Assembly (NCBI RefSeq): GCF_001425235.1
Contig: NZ_LMEA01000008.1
Coordinates: 558,001 to 622,000 of the forward strand
Direction: 5' to 3'
Source of the DNA: Devosia sp. Root413D1
GTDB lineage: Bacteria; Pseudomonadota; Alphaproteobacteria; Rhizobiales; Devosiaceae
DNA: 64,000 bases
Shown here: piece by piece, positions 1-8,971 of the stretch
How the letters are laid out: every line of letters starts with the position of its first letter
Numbering within the stretch: the first letter of the stretch is position 1
Position numbers and translations under genes: made by a program
Notes under the pieces: model-generated
What the model saw: only the letters and a program-made list of their open reading frames with translations
Database searches by the model: none
Told to the model about the DNA's origin: nothing

Positions 1-22
1 TCAGGTTCTCCCGGGAGTGAAG

Positions 23-41
23 GGCGGGCGCGCGGCCCGCC
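23..41. terminator. GC-rich hairpin downstream of the bicupin gene
   Basis: A perfect 7-bp stem (GGCGGGC / GCCCGCC) with a 5-base loop lies just past the stop codon of the minus-strand bicupin gene. There is no clear T-run, so it is a terminator-like hairpin rather than a proven intrinsic terminator. Confidence 0.4.
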
Positions 42-47
42 TTGAGC

Positions 48-1088
48 CTATTCCGCTGCGACACGCCCCTCGGCGAACACCGGCGCGGCGGGCGCGGCGG
101 CGCCGCGGATGACGAAGGCGATGGCATCGGCCGAAGCCGGGTTGCGATAGCCGTGCATGAGGCCGATCGGCACAGTCAGCGTGTCGCCGGCGCCAAGGAT
201 CAGCTTGCCACCATCCCAGTTGAACTCGAGCGTGCCGGACTGGACGAAGATCACTTCCTGCTCCGAGCGCGAATGCGCGGGGATCGTCGCGCCGGTTTCG
301 AGCTTCAGCCGGCGCAGGGCAAAATCGTGCCGCCAGTGGCCGATGATCGGGCCGGCGGCAAAGCCGTCGCCAGCATCGACGTCGCCGATCAGCGCGTCTT
401 CCTCGACCCCGGGGCCCGACAGCGGCGAGTTGGGGTTGGCCCGCATATCTGCGGCCTTGACCGCATATTTTGCCAGCTCCGACATCGGCGGCGTTGCCAA
501 CTCCCTGAGCTTTGCCGCGTCAGGCGGCTGCTCCATTTCTGCGCCCTCGGGCACCTTTTCGCCCAGCGTCGTATCGATCAGCTTGCCGCCTTTCAGCAGC
601 TTCAGCCCGAAATCCTCGGCCATCTTGAACACCGATGGGGCCCAGACCACCTTGCCCGGATCATCGTGGCCGAGCACGACGAACAGAAAGCCCGTGCCTT
701 CGTCGCGCTTTTCGAAGCCGCGGAACATGTGGGTTGGCACCGTCGCCACGTCACCGGGCTCGACGTCGATATAGCCCTCGTCCTTGTTGGCGCCGAAGAC
801 GAAGCGCCATTTGCCGGTGTGCACTACGAAGGTCTCGGCGGTGAGGTGGCTATGCTGGCTGTTGGTGCAGCCGAAGGGCTGGCGCGCCGCGCCGATGTTG
901 AAGCCATGCGCCTCGGGGATATGCACCACCTGCGCCGGGTTTTCCGAGACGCCCGGCCCGATGATGGTGAAGTTCTCCTTCCGATCCGAGCCCGGGGTGC
1001 GGGCATCGATGAAGGCGTTCTTCAGGCCCTTGAGATCGGCATAGCGGACGAGGCGCTTCTCCATCGCCTCCAAGGTCCAGTCGCTCAT
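48..1088 (-). CDS. Bicupin protein, possible catabolic enzyme of the LacI regulon
   Basis: A 346-residue cytoplasmic protein with two cupin barrels. The first barrel carries a canonical metal motif, HSHLTAE followed six residues later by G. The second has a perfect second cupin motif, GDTLTVPIGLMHGYRN. Two-barrel cupins include gentisate-type dioxygenases and isomerases, but nothing visible fixes the reaction here. The ATG at 1088 follows an AAGGAA-type ribosome site. A LacI-type operator (core 1112-1125) lies 24 bp upstream, between this gene and the repressor gene, so it probably has its own repressed promoter. Its job is inferred from the regulon to be turnover of the imported substrate. 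Confidence 0.75.
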   Translation of the reverse strand: MSDWTLEAMEKRLVRYADLKGLKNAFIDARTPGSDRKENFTIIGPGVSENPAQVVHIPEAHGFNIGAARQPFGCTNSQHSHLTAETFVVHTGKWRFVFGANKDEGYIDVEPGDVATVPTHMFRGFEKRDEGTGFLFVVLGHDDPGKVVWAPSVFKMAEDFGLKLLKGGKLIDTTLGEKVPEGAEMEQPPDAAKLRELATPPMSELAKYAVKAADMRANPNSPLSGPGVEEDALIGDVDAGDGFAAGPIIGHWRHDFALRRLKLETGATIPAHSRSEQEVIFVQSGTLEFNWDGGKLILGAGDTLTVPIGLMHGYRNPASADAIAFVIRGAAAPAAPVFAEGRVAAE

Positions 1089-1110
1089 TGGAATTTCCTT
1101 TCCTTTTCAG

Positions 1111-1126
1111 ATGCATTCGTATGCAC
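1111..1126. promoter_or_regulatory. LacI-family operator upstream of the bicupin gene
   Basis: Core TGCATTCGTATGCA (1112-1125) is palindromic except for the two bases flanking the central CG. It shares the form TGCATWCGWATGCA with three other sites in the window (near 4360, 10352 and 10375). LacI-family repressors typically bind palindromes with a central CG. It lies just upstream of the bicupin start, where a bound repressor would block transcription. Confidence 0.75.
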
Positions 1127-1137
1127 AGCGCGCGCCA

Positions 1138-2226
1138 TCAAAGCGGGACTCTCTTAGTTGCCGCCGGGCGGTACAGGCGCTGGCCATCGACCTCGAATAT
1201 GCCGGCCTTAGGCAGGCGAGCGGAGCTGCGGACGATCAGTTCGCCGGGCAGCACCTTGTGCTGCGGCTCGATCTCGCCCGAGTGAATCTGGTCCATCAGG
1301 ATATCGACCGTGGCTTCGACCATCGGCTCGATCGGCTGGGTAACCGAGGTGATGCCGTAGCTCGGCCAGCGGGCCGGTCCGACATCGTCATAGCCGACGA
1401 TCGACAGGTCCTCGGGGATCCGGAGGCCGAACTCATGTCGAGCCACATCCATCACCGCCACCGCCATGTGGTCATTGGCAACGAAGATCGCCTCGGGGCG
1501 ATGGGGCAGGGCGAGCAACTCGCGCGCTGCGGCCTCGGCCTCGCTGCGCGAATAATTGCCGGTGCGGATTTCGATCTCGGTGATGCCATGCGCCGCCAGC
1601 GCCTCGCGGAAACCGCCGAAGCGGTCGCGATTGGTCGAGGAGTTCTCGAGTCCGGCGACATAGCCAAAACTCTTGTGGCCACCGGCGATCAGGAACTCGC
1701 CGAGCAGCCGGCCGCCTTCGTGGTTGCGCGTGGTGACCGACGAGGTTTCGTCGCGTTCGGTGGTGCGGTTGAACAGCACCACGGGGATGCCGGCCACGGC
1801 GCATTCGGCGGCAAGCTCGGAGCTGAGCGACGTCGAGGCGAGGATGATGCCGTCGACGCGATACTGCATCAGCTGGTCGAACACCGGGTCGCTGTCGCGG
1901 TCCTTGAAGCCGGTGAACAGCAGCATGTGATAGTTCTCGGCCGAGAGCCGCCGGCCCAGTTCCTCAAGCACGTCGGGGTAGAACAGGTTCTCGAGATAGG
2001 CCATCACCACGGCGATGATGCGCGATCGGTTGGTGATCAGCGAGCGGGCAATGGCATTGGGCCGATAGCCCAGCTCCTTGGCGGCGGCCAGCACCTTGGC
2101 CCGGGTCTTGGGTGAGATCGATGCGCCGGGCGTGAAGGTGCGCGACACGGCGGACTGGCTGACGCCCGCGTGCTCGGCCACCTGCGACGAGGTGACTGGC
2201 GCCTTCTTGGTTATTCCGCCGTCCAT
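1138..2226 (-). CDS. LacI-family transcriptional repressor
   Basis: A LacI/GalR-type regulator of 362 residues from the ATG at 2226. A GTG/ATG further upstream at 2271 would add 15 residues inside the preceding SDR gene. The N-terminal helix-turn-helix is clear (VTSSQVAEHAGVSQSAVSRT), followed by the hinge and a periplasmic-binding-like sensor domain from about residue 65. It overlaps the end of the SDR gene by 16 bp, so it is probably translated from the same transcript and autoregulated. Its likely targets are the four TGCATWCGWATGCA sites at the three promoters of this catabolic cluster. The inducer is unknown, presumably the imported compound or an intermediate. Confidence 0.9.
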   Translation of the reverse strand: MDGGITKKAPVTSSQVAEHAGVSQSAVSRTFTPGASISPKTRAKVLAAAKELGYRPNAIARSLITNRSRIIAVVMAYLENLFYPDVLEELGRRLSAENYHMLLFTGFKDRDSDPVFDQLMQYRVDGIILASTSLSSELAAECAVAGIPVVLFNRTTERDETSSVTTRNHEGGRLLGEFLIAGGHKSFGYVAGLENSSTNRDRFGGFREALAAHGITEIEIRTGNYSRSEAEAAARELLALPHRPEAIFVANDHMAVAVMDVARHEFGLRIPEDLSIVGYDDVGPARWPSYGITSVTQPIEPMVEATVDILMDQIHSGEIEPQHKVLPGELIVRSSARLPKAGIFEVDGQRLYRPAATKRVPL

Positions 2227-2975
2227 CCGCCATCCACCATCAATGCCGAGCCGGTAATCATCGCCGCCCAATCGGAGGCGAGGAAAACCACTGGTCCCAT
2301 GATGTCCTCGATCCGCCCCAGCCGCCCCAGCTTGATCTTACCCAATACCCAGCCACGAAAATCCGCATCGCTCAGGTTTTTCGCCGTCATCTCGGTTTCG
2401 ATGAAGGTCGGGCAGATCGTGTTGACGCGAATATTGTGTGGTCCCAGCTCGATGGCCATGCCCTTGCTGAGGCCTTCCACCGCAAACTTGGTGGCCGAAT
2501 AGACCGCCCGACGCGGCGCCGACACATAGCCCATCTGCGAGGAGATGTGGATGATCGAGCCGGGCCGGCCGGTTTCGACCAGCCGCCGCGCCACCGCCTG
2601 CGAGACGAACAGCAGCGCCTTGAGGTTGAGCCCGGCCACCGCGTCGTAATCGGCCTCCGTTACGTCCAGGAATTCGCCGTGCCGCGCGCCACCGGCGCTG
2701 TTGACGAGAATGTCGAAGGGCGGGCTCGCGGCGATCAGCTCGGCGCTTGCCGTGAGATCGGTGACATCGAGCGCGGCGCCGGCGACATCGAGGCCGGCTT
2801 GCCGCATCTCGGCGACCACCGCTTCGACGTCGGAGGCAGTACGGGCGGTGATGGTCACCGCCGCGCCAGCCTCCGCCAGCGCCACCGCAGCGCCCAGCCC
2901 GATGCCGCGCGTGCCACCCGTCACCAGGGCGCGCTTGCCGTCGAGCCGGATGCTGGGGGTGCGCGGCAGGCTCAT
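2211..2975 (-). CDS. SDR-family oxidoreductase
   Basis: A classical short-chain dehydrogenase of 254 residues. The Rossmann motif TGGTRGIGLG is near residue 18, NSAGG follows, and the catalytic Ser with YSATK gives the Tyr-Lys pair. The C-terminus ends with the common MVDGGWTAE type. Its ATG at 2975 lies one base after the stop of the HpsN-like gene, so the two are co-translated. In dihydroxypropanesulfonate pathways an SDR of this kind interconverts enantiomers through a keto intermediate before HpsN acts. That parallel is an inference from gene pairing only. Substrate otherwise unknown. Confidence 0.85.
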   Translation of the reverse strand: MSLPRTPSIRLDGKRALVTGGTRGIGLGAAVALAEAGAAVTITARTASDVEAVVAEMRQAGLDVAGAALDVTDLTASAELIAASPPFDILVNSAGGARHGEFLDVTEADYDAVAGLNLKALLFVSQAVARRLVETGRPGSIIHISSQMGYVSAPRRAVYSATKFAVEGLSKGMAIELGPHNIRVNTICPTFIETEMTAKNLSDADFRGWVLGKIKLGRLGRIEDIMGPVVFLASDWAAMITGSALMVDGGWTAE

Positions 2976-2976
2976 C

Positions 2977-4302
2977 TTACTCGGCGGCCGCCTTGGGGCT
3001 GGCGGCGGTACCGTAGGGAACGTTGCGCCCGCCGTAGCGGCGGACCCGGATATTGCCCTGCTCGGCATGGCCGGCAAAGCCTTCGAGCATCGAGAGCCGC
3101 GAGGCATATTCACCGACCATCGCCGAGGCTTCGTCGGATTCGACGATCTGCCAGGTGCAGGTCTTGAGGAACTTGCCCACCCACAGCCCGCCGGTGTAGC
3201 GGGCCGCCTTCATGGTGGGCAGCGTATGGTTGGTGCCGATGACCTTATCGCCATAGGCGACATTGGTGCGCGGCCCGAGGAACAGCGCGCCATAGTTCTG
3301 CAGGGTATCTCGGAACCACAGGTCGCGATCGGTCATCACCTGCACGTGCTCCGACGCGATGCGGTCGGCGACCTCGACCATTTCCTCATAGCTGTCACAG
3401 ACGATCACCTCGCCGAAATCCAGCCAGGATTGCCGCGCCACTTCGCCGGTCGGGAGGATCTTCAGCAGCCGCTCGACATAATCCATGGTGTCGCGCGCCA
3501 GCTTCTCGGAATTGGTGAGAAGGATCGCCGGGGAAGTCGGGCCGTGCTCGGCCTGGCCGAGCAGGTCGGTGGCGCAGAGTTCACCATCGACGGTTTCGTC
3601 GGCGATGACGAGGGTCTCGGTGGGGCCGGCAAACAGGTCAATGCCGACGCGGCCGAACAGCTGGCGCTTGGCTTCCGCCACATAGGCGTTGCCGGGGCCG
3701 ACCAGCATATCGACCGGCTTGATGCTTGCGGTGCCGATGGCCATGGCGCCGACCGCCTGGATGCCGCCGAGCACGTAGATCTCGTCGGCACCGGCCATGT
3801 GCTGCGCCGCGACGATCGCCGGCGCCGCCTTGCCGTTGAATGGCGGAGCGCACGTGATGACGCGGCCGCAGCCGGCGACCTTGGCGGTCAGCACCGACAT
3901 ATGGGCCGAAGCGAGCAGTGGATATTTGCCGCCGGGGACGTAGCAGCCCACCGAGGCGATCGGCACGTGCTTGTGGCCCAGCGTCACGCCGGGCAGGGTC
4001 TCGATCGCCAGCTCCTGCATGGTGCCCTTCTGCGCCCTCGCGAAGTTGCGCACCTGGGTCTGGGCGAACCTGATGTCGGTCAAGTCCTGCTCAGAAAGCT
4101 GCGCGATGCAGGCGTCGATCTCGGACTGGCTCAGACGATAGTCGGGGCGATCCCAGCCGTCGAACTTGCGGGACAGCTCGCGCACCGCGTCGTCGCCGCG
4201 CTTCTCGATATCGGCGAGGATGGTCTCGACCGTCAGGCGCACCTGCTTATTGGCCTCGGCGCGCTCCTCGACCGTCTTGCTCTGCTTCAACCAACGCGCC
4301 AT
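2977..4302 (-). CDS. Histidinol-dehydrogenase-family enzyme, HpsN-like (probable sulfopropanediol dehydrogenase)
   Basis: A 441-residue member of the HisD family. Zinc-site signatures are visible: QAEH, ASEHVQV, a D before GTNHTLPT, and a late AGHAEQG. The gene is not with histidine biosynthesis genes but with an SDR, an amidase and an ABC importer, as seen for catabolic HisD paralogues such as HpsN, which oxidises (R)-2,3-dihydroxypropane-1-sulfonate to sulfolactate with NAD. The ATG at 4302 is preferred over the GTG at 4317 because GGGAG lies about six bases upstream. A perfect operator is centred about 57 bp before the start. No desulfonating gene is present, so the exact substrate stays open. 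Confidence 0.75.
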   Translation of the reverse strand: MARWLKQSKTVEERAEANKQVRLTVETILADIEKRGDDAVRELSRKFDGWDRPDYRLSQSEIDACIAQLSEQDLTDIRFAQTQVRNFARAQKGTMQELAIETLPGVTLGHKHVPIASVGCYVPGGKYPLLASAHMSVLTAKVAGCGRVITCAPPFNGKAAPAIVAAQHMAGADEIYVLGGIQAVGAMAIGTASIKPVDMLVGPGNAYVAEAKRQLFGRVGIDLFAGPTETLVIADETVDGELCATDLLGQAEHGPTSPAILLTNSEKLARDTMDYVERLLKILPTGEVARQSWLDFGEVIVCDSYEEMVEVADRIASEHVQVMTDRDLWFRDTLQNYGALFLGPRTNVAYGDKVIGTNHTLPTMKAARYTGGLWVGKFLKTCTWQIVESDEASAMVGEYASRLSMLEGFAGHAEQGNIRVRRYGGRNVPYGTAASPKAAAE

Positions 4303-4349
4303 TGCCCGCTCCCGCACTGCTTCTTGAGTTGTTGTGTCACATTAGCTAC

Positions 4350-4369
4350 CGTTGCATACGTATGCAACG
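4350..4369. promoter_or_regulatory. LacI-family operator, perfect 20-bp palindrome
   Basis: A perfect 20-bp palindrome with core TGCATACGTATGCA (4353-4366). It lies between the amidase stop codon and the HpsN-like gene, marking an internal promoter for the HpsN-SDR-lacI transcript. It is the most symmetric of the four copies in the window. Confidence 0.85.
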
Positions 4370-4388
4370 AAGTAAAGTCGCAGCTTAC

Positions 4389-5768
4389 TCAGGCGGGCTG
4401 CAAATCGATATCAGACCTTAGGGGAGGGCGCTGCACTGCGTGGTCGGTGGCGTTTTCGAACGCCTGGCCGATGGCGCAGATGCCGGCTTCGTCGCCCAGC
4501 CGGCCGACCACCTGCATGCCGAGCGGCAGGCCGGCGGTAAAGCCGATCGGCAGCGCCAGCACCGGGTTGCGCGTCAGGTTGAACGGCAGGGTGCGCATGT
4601 GCGTCCATACCGAAGTTTCTCCGTCGAAGGCGGAAAAGGGCAGGGCGGGGGTGAGTGTATTGACGGTCACCAACGCGTCGAACCGTCCGAAGATTTCGGC
4701 CTCGATGCGGCGGGCCAGCTCGTCCGCAGCGCGCCGGGCGAGGGCGACATCGTCGGTACTGAGGCTCAGGCCGCTCAGCAAGTTGCGCCGGGCCAGCACG
4801 CCGTATTCGTCGCCGCGGCTGCGCAGCAACTCGGTGTGCACCGCCAGTGCCTCGGCCTGGATGATCACCGCACCGGCCGCCTCGAAGAGGTGATAATCCG
4901 GCAGCGAGACTTCCTCGATCCGCGCGCCCCGCAGCGACAGGGCCGAGACAGCATCGTCCATCGCGGCGATGACTGCCGGGCTCGTTGCGGGGTCGTTGGC
5001 GAACCACGCGCGGGCATAGGCGATACGTCGCCCTTCGATCCCCTCGGCAAGCCGCGCCGTGGCGTTGCAGCCGTCGGCGATGGCGTCGAGCGTCAGGGCC
5101 GCTTCTTCGACACTGGCGCTGATCGGCCCGACATGGTCGAGCGACGGAGAGAGCGGGAAGACGCCGGCGCGAGAGACGCGGTCGTAAGTCGGCTTCAGCC
5201 CGACGACGCCGCAATAGCTGGCCGGGCTGCGGATCGAGCCGCCGGTATCGGTGCCGATGCTGGTGCGCAGCAAGCCGCCGGCCACCGCGGCGGCCGACCC
5301 GGAGGACGAGCCGCCGGTGATGTGCTCGGTATTCCAAGGGTTGCGGGAGGCGGGGAAGGGCAGGTCGAAGCTCGGTCCGACCAGCGCGAACTCATAGGTC
5401 GTGAGCTTGCCGAGCAGCACCGCTCCGGCGGCGCGCAGCCGCTCGGCGACGGCGGCGTCACGGGCCGGGACATGGGCCGCGAACAGCCGCGAACCTGAGG
5501 TGGTGCGGATGCCCGCCGTGTCGATCAGGTCCTTGAGCCCGATAGGGATGCCGTGCAGCGGCCCGCGGTCGACCCCTTCACCGAGCTCCCGGTCGGCCCG
5601 TGCGGCATCCTCCAGCGCCCGTTCCGCCGTCATGGTGACGAAGGAATGGTAGCGCGTGTCGCGCGCCCCGATCCGAGCGAGGTGAGCCTCGACCAGCGCC
5701 ACCGCGGTCAGCGAGCCATCACGCAGGCGCGCGCCGGCAGTTCCGATCGAATAGTCAGCAGCACTCAA
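4389..5768 (-). CDS. Amidase-signature hydrolase, AtzE-like
   Basis: A 459-residue amidase-signature enzyme. The Ser-cis-Ser-Lys triad is visible: Lys in IGLKDLI, Ser in GGSSSGSAAAVAGG, and the nucleophile region GTDTGGSIRSPASY. Such enzymes cleave amide bonds in the cytoplasm. The probable start is TTG at 5768, overlapping the TGA stop of a 50-residue upstream ORF in a TTGA arrangement, so translation is coupled. Pairing with a tiny upstream subunit is the hallmark of the AtzE/AtzG and GatA/GatC type. It is the last gene of the importer operon, implying that the imported compound or an intermediate carries an amide. Confidence 0.85.
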   Translation of the reverse strand: MSAADYSIGTAGARLRDGSLTAVALVEAHLARIGARDTRYHSFVTMTAERALEDAARADRELGEGVDRGPLHGIPIGLKDLIDTAGIRTTSGSRLFAAHVPARDAAVAERLRAAGAVLLGKLTTYEFALVGPSFDLPFPASRNPWNTEHITGGSSSGSAAAVAGGLLRTSIGTDTGGSIRSPASYCGVVGLKPTYDRVSRAGVFPLSPSLDHVGPISASVEEAALTLDAIADGCNATARLAEGIEGRRIAYARAWFANDPATSPAVIAAMDDAVSALSLRGARIEEVSLPDYHLFEAAGAVIIQAEALAVHTELLRSRGDEYGVLARRNLLSGLSLSTDDVALARRAADELARRIEAEIFGRFDALVTVNTLTPALPFSAFDGETSVWTHMRTLPFNLTRNPVLALPIGFTAGLPLGMQVVGRLGDEAGICAIGQAFENATDHAVQRPPLRSDIDLQPA

Positions 5769-5917
5769 CGCAGCAGGTCCGATTTCCTCAACAGCGCCAT
5801 GCAGCCCTCGAGCCAGCGGGCTCCGGCGAGCACCGCCGGCAGTTCGGCGGGCGCAATGGCGATCCGCTGCTTTCTAGCAGCTTCTGCGAGGTCTGCGCTG
5901 CTTGGCGTGTCGTACAT
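5765..5917 (-). CDS. Small AtzG/GatC-like amidase subunit (50 aa)
   Basis: A 50-codon ORF filling the gap between the ABC ATPase and the amidase. Its ATG overlaps the ATPase stop (TGATG) and its TGA overlaps the amidase TTG start. The protein begins MYDTPSSADLAEA and contains an aliphatic stretch around APAELPAVLAGA. Size, position and composition fit the short AtzG-like (DUF4089-type) proteins that stabilise AtzE-family amidases. I infer the family from context, since 50 residues give little sequence signal, but the double overlap argues strongly that the gene is real. Confidence 0.7.
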   Translation of the reverse strand: MYDTPSSADLAEAARKQRIAIAPAELPAVLAGARWLEGCMALLRKSDLLR

Positions 5918-6975
5918 CAGGCGGCCGCCTCGATGCGCTCGCCGCTGGTGCGGTCGAACAGGTGGCAGGCGCCTGGCGCGATATTGGCCCGCACCAGGTC
6001 GCCGATCTGGGCGCGATAATCCTTGGCAGTCTTGATCGATACCAGCTCGCCGCCGGCCCGCATCGAAATCATCGTGGCTTCGCCGAGCAGTTCCACCGAA
6101 TAGATTGGCGCGGCGACGTTGCCGCCTTCGCCGGCGAGCGTCGCATCCTCGGCTCGGAAGCCGAGCGTCACCGGGCCCTTTGCCCCACGGGGCAGGCCGG
6201 CGACTTCGATGTTCTCGCCGCGAAACACCCCGTCGGCGATGTCGCCCGGCACCAGATTCATCGCGGGCGAGCCGATAAAGCCGGCAACGAAGGTATTGGC
6301 GGGCCGATCGTAGATCTGCATCGGGGTGCCCACCTGTTGCACCACGCCGCGGCTCATCACCACGACGCGGTCGGCCAGTGTCATGGCTTCGATCTGGTCA
6401 TGCGTCACGTAAATGGTGGTGGTCTTCAGCGTGTGGTGCAGGTTCTTGATCTGCGCCCGGGTCGAGACGCGCAGCTTGGCATCAAGGTTGGAAAGCGGCT
6501 CGTCCATCAGGAAGGCGTTGGGTTCGCGCACGATGGCGCGGGCCAGCGCCACGCGCTGCCGCTGCCCGCCCGAAAGGGCGGCGGGGCGGCGCTCGAGGAA
6601 CTCGTCGAGCTCCACCATTTTGCTGGCGCGCATCACCCGCTCATGGTGCTGCTCGGTCGGCACTTTCCGCACCTTCAGCGGAAAGCGGATGTTCTCGTAC
6701 ACCGTCATGTTGGGGTAGAGCCCATAGCTCTGGAACACCATCGAGATGTCGCGGTCCTTGGGCTCGAGCTTGTTGACCAGCCGGTCGCCGATCCAGATCT
6801 CGCCGTCGCTGACATCCTCAAGCCCGGCGATCATCCGCATGGTGGTGGTCTTGCCGCAGCCCGATGGGCCGAGCAGCACCAGAAACTCCTGGTCGGCGAT
6901 ATCGAGGCTGAATTCCTTGACGCCGACGAAATTGGTCCAGCGCTTCGACACGTTCTTGAGTTGGATCCGGGCCAT
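5917..6975 (-). CDS. ABC importer ATPase, sugar type (UgpC/MsmK family)
   Basis: A 352-residue ATPase energising the CUT1-type importer of this operon. It has Walker A GPSGCGKTT, signature LSGGQRQR, Walker B AFLMDEPLSNLD, a switch His after the D-loop, and the C-terminal TOBE regulatory domain (from about residue 240) usual for sugar and polyol importers. It follows the second permease with a six-base gap and overlaps the next small gene. One subunit type would form the homodimer under the two permeases. Confidence 0.93.
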   Translation of the reverse strand: MARIQLKNVSKRWTNFVGVKEFSLDIADQEFLVLLGPSGCGKTTTMRMIAGLEDVSDGEIWIGDRLVNKLEPKDRDISMVFQSYGLYPNMTVYENIRFPLKVRKVPTEQHHERVMRASKMVELDEFLERRPAALSGGQRQRVALARAIVREPNAFLMDEPLSNLDAKLRVSTRAQIKNLHHTLKTTTIYVTHDQIEAMTLADRVVVMSRGVVQQVGTPMQIYDRPANTFVAGFIGSPAMNLVPGDIADGVFRGENIEVAGLPRGAKGPVTLGFRAEDATLAGEGGNVAAPIYSVELLGEATMISMRAGGELVSIKTAKDYRAQIGDLVRANIAPGACHLFDRTSGERIEAAA

Positions 6976-6980
6976 CGGGA

Positions 6981-7871
6981 TCAGCCTTTCACTGCGCCGG
7001 CGGTGAGCCCGCTGACGATCTGGCGTTGGAAGAAGAGCACGAGAATGAATAGCGGCACCGTCGCCGAGACCACCGCGGCCACCGCGTACATGACATTGCC
7101 CTGTTCCTGCACCGAGCCAAGGAAGCTCGAGATCTTGGGCACCATGGTCTGGTTGTCGGCACTGAGCAGCATCGAGGTGGTGGCGAAGTCGTTATAGGCA
7201 AGCAGGAAACTGAACAGCCCGGTGGTCACCACGCCTGGCCACATCACCGGGATGATGACGCGGCGGAACGCCTCGAAACGCGAGCAGCCATCGACCATGG
7301 CGCTCTCATCAAGATCCTTGGGGATCGACAGGAAGAACGAGTGCAGCATCCACAGCGTGAACGGCTGGTTGATGGCCACGAGGACGATGATCGAGGTCGG
7401 CAGTACGCCCCAGATGTTGAGCTGGAAGAAGGGGAGGAGGTAGCCCGAGACCAAAGTGATGTGCGGCATGGCGCGGAACACCAGCGCCGCGATCAGGATC
7501 CAGAAAGCATAGCGCTGGCCCGAGCGGGCGAGGGCATAGCCGCCGAGCGTTCCGAGCGTCAGCGAGATGATGGTCACCGACACCGTGACGATCGCGGTGT
7601 TGAACACGGCGCGCCAGAATTCGCGCGTTACCCAGGCACCGTAGTAGCCGTCGCCGGTGAAAGCCGAACCCGTCTCCTTGATAGTGTTGGTGCCGAAGAT
7701 GGCGTTCCACCAGCTCTCGCGGGAGAAGAAGTCGACCTCGACCTTGAACGACCCCCACACCGTCCAGAGGAACGGGAAGGCGGCGAGGATCACCCACAGC
7801 ACAATGAAGGCGGAGACGATCAGCTTGAGCGGCAGCGGGCGCCGGAGCGCGATGGAGTCCGACATCGTCAC
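6981..7871 (-). CDS. ABC importer permease, MalG type
   Basis: A 296-residue inner-membrane permease of the carbohydrate ABC family, with about six hydrophobic helices. The cytoplasmic EAA loop reads ESAMVDGCSRFEAFRRVIIPVMWPG. The GTG at 7871 overlaps the preceding stop codon (GTGA), giving coupled translation; an ATG follows two codons later. It forms the channel with the neighbouring MalF-type subunit. Confidence 0.92.
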   Translation of the reverse strand: MTMSDSIALRRPLPLKLIVSAFIVLWVILAAFPFLWTVWGSFKVEVDFFSRESWWNAIFGTNTIKETGSAFTGDGYYGAWVTREFWRAVFNTAIVTVSVTIISLTLGTLGGYALARSGQRYAFWILIAALVFRAMPHITLVSGYLLPFFQLNIWGVLPTSIIVLVAINQPFTLWMLHSFFLSIPKDLDESAMVDGCSRFEAFRRVIIPVMWPGVVTTGLFSFLLAYNDFATTSMLLSADNQTMVPKISSFLGSVQEQGNVMYAVAAVVSATVPLFILVLFFQRQIVSGLTAGAVKG

Positions 7872-8899
7872 ACCACCTTGTGGTTGAATTCGCGCCAGGT
7901 GCGTACCAGCACCGGCAGCAGCAGGATGACCACGCCGACAATGGTCAGCACCGAGGTAGCGCCGGCCGAGCCGAACAGCTGGGCATCGCCCGAGAGGTCG
8001 TTGAAGATCATCCAGCTCAGCGAGGTGGCATTGGCCTCGGCCGAGAACCCGACGATCGGTTCGAAGACGCGGAAATTGTCCATCAACTGCACCAGGGCGA
8101 CAAAGGTCGCGAGCGGCGCGAGGTGGGGCATGATGACGAAACGGATGCGCTCCCAGCGCGAGGCGCCGTCGATCATCGCCGATTCCAGCGTATCGGCCGG
8201 CACGGTCTGCAGCCCTGCATAGAACACCACGAAGGAGAACGGCGCATTGGTCCAGATGCCGTAGAACAGCAGCGACAGCCAGGTCAGCAGCGGCGAGGCG
8301 CGCAGCGACAGGCGCGGATCGTTGAAGATGTCCTGGATGGTGGCGCCGATAATGCCTTGCGGGTGGATCATCCAGTAAAGGATGAGCGAGCCGACCAGCG
8401 GCGTAATGATCATCGGCAGCAGCGAGAAGAAGATCACCGGCCCCTTGATGAAGCGGGGGATGGTGTTGACCGCCAGCGCGATCAGAAAGCCCAGCGCCAT
8501 GGCGAGCGGCGTCACCACGAAGCAGAACACCAGGGTGAAAGCGAGTGCCTTATAGAAGGGCAGGTTGTAGATGCGGGTGAGGACGTCGGCGAGCCCGCGG
8601 TTATCGGCGAAGATGGCGCCGAGCTCGTTGACCGCCAGGTGCCCGCGGTTGAGGTAGGTGCCGAGCCCGTTGAACTGGCCGAGCGGCTGTTCCTGTTCGA
8701 GCCTGGCGGTCGCGTCGGCGTCGACCCGCACCTCCTTGGTGCAGCCGCCGAACGGCTGGCAGTTCTCGACTTCGACGAGGATGCGCCCGTGTTCGACATA
8801 GAATGATTGCACCACCACCGAGACGATGGGCAGGGCGATGAACAGCACCATCGCGATCAGCGATGGGAGAATGAAGGCGAAGAATGTCTTATGCGGCAT
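7868..8899 (-). CDS. ABC importer permease, MalF type
   Basis: A 343-residue permease with an N-terminal helix, a sizeable periplasmic insertion (about residues 30-110, containing a Cys pair around QPFGGCTKE), then five or so helices. The EAA loop is ESAMIDGASRWERIRFVIMPH. The ATG at 8899 follows GGAGG. It is separated from the binding-protein gene by a 72-bp gap with a strong hairpin, which probably lowers its expression relative to the binding protein. Confidence 0.92.
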   Translation of the reverse strand: MPHKTFFAFILPSLIAMVLFIALPIVSVVVQSFYVEHGRILVEVENCQPFGGCTKEVRVDADATARLEQEQPLGQFNGLGTYLNRGHLAVNELGAIFADNRGLADVLTRIYNLPFYKALAFTLVFCFVVTPLAMALGFLIALAVNTIPRFIKGPVIFFSLLPMIITPLVGSLILYWMIHPQGIIGATIQDIFNDPRLSLRASPLLTWLSLLFYGIWTNAPFSFVVFYAGLQTVPADTLESAMIDGASRWERIRFVIMPHLAPLATFVALVQLMDNFRVFEPIVGFSAEANATSLSWMIFNDLSGDAQLFGSAGATSVLTIVGVVILLLPVLVRTWREFNHKVV

Positions 8900-8928
8900 C
8901 GAGCGCCTCCAGTTCGGCTGACAGAAGT

Positions 8929-8960
8929 CGGGAGAGGCCGGAGAACGGTGGCCTCTCCCG
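8929..8960 (-). terminator. Intercistronic hairpin between binding protein and permease genes
   Basis: A perfect 11-bp stem (CGGGAGAGGCC paired with GGCCTCTCCCG) with a ten-base loop lies 12 bases after the binding-protein stop. It has no U-run, so it is more likely an mRNA-stabilising or attenuating element than a full terminator. This arrangement is common where the binding protein must exceed the permeases. Confidence 0.6.
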
Positions 8961-8971
8961 ATGAACCGGGC

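Noticed and set aside
2701-4893. A 730-codon plus-strand open frame opposite the SDR and HpsN-like genes
   Set aside because: It is antisense to two clear enzymes, has no recognisable domain and the Arg/Ala/Gly-rich composition expected of a GC-rich shadow frame.
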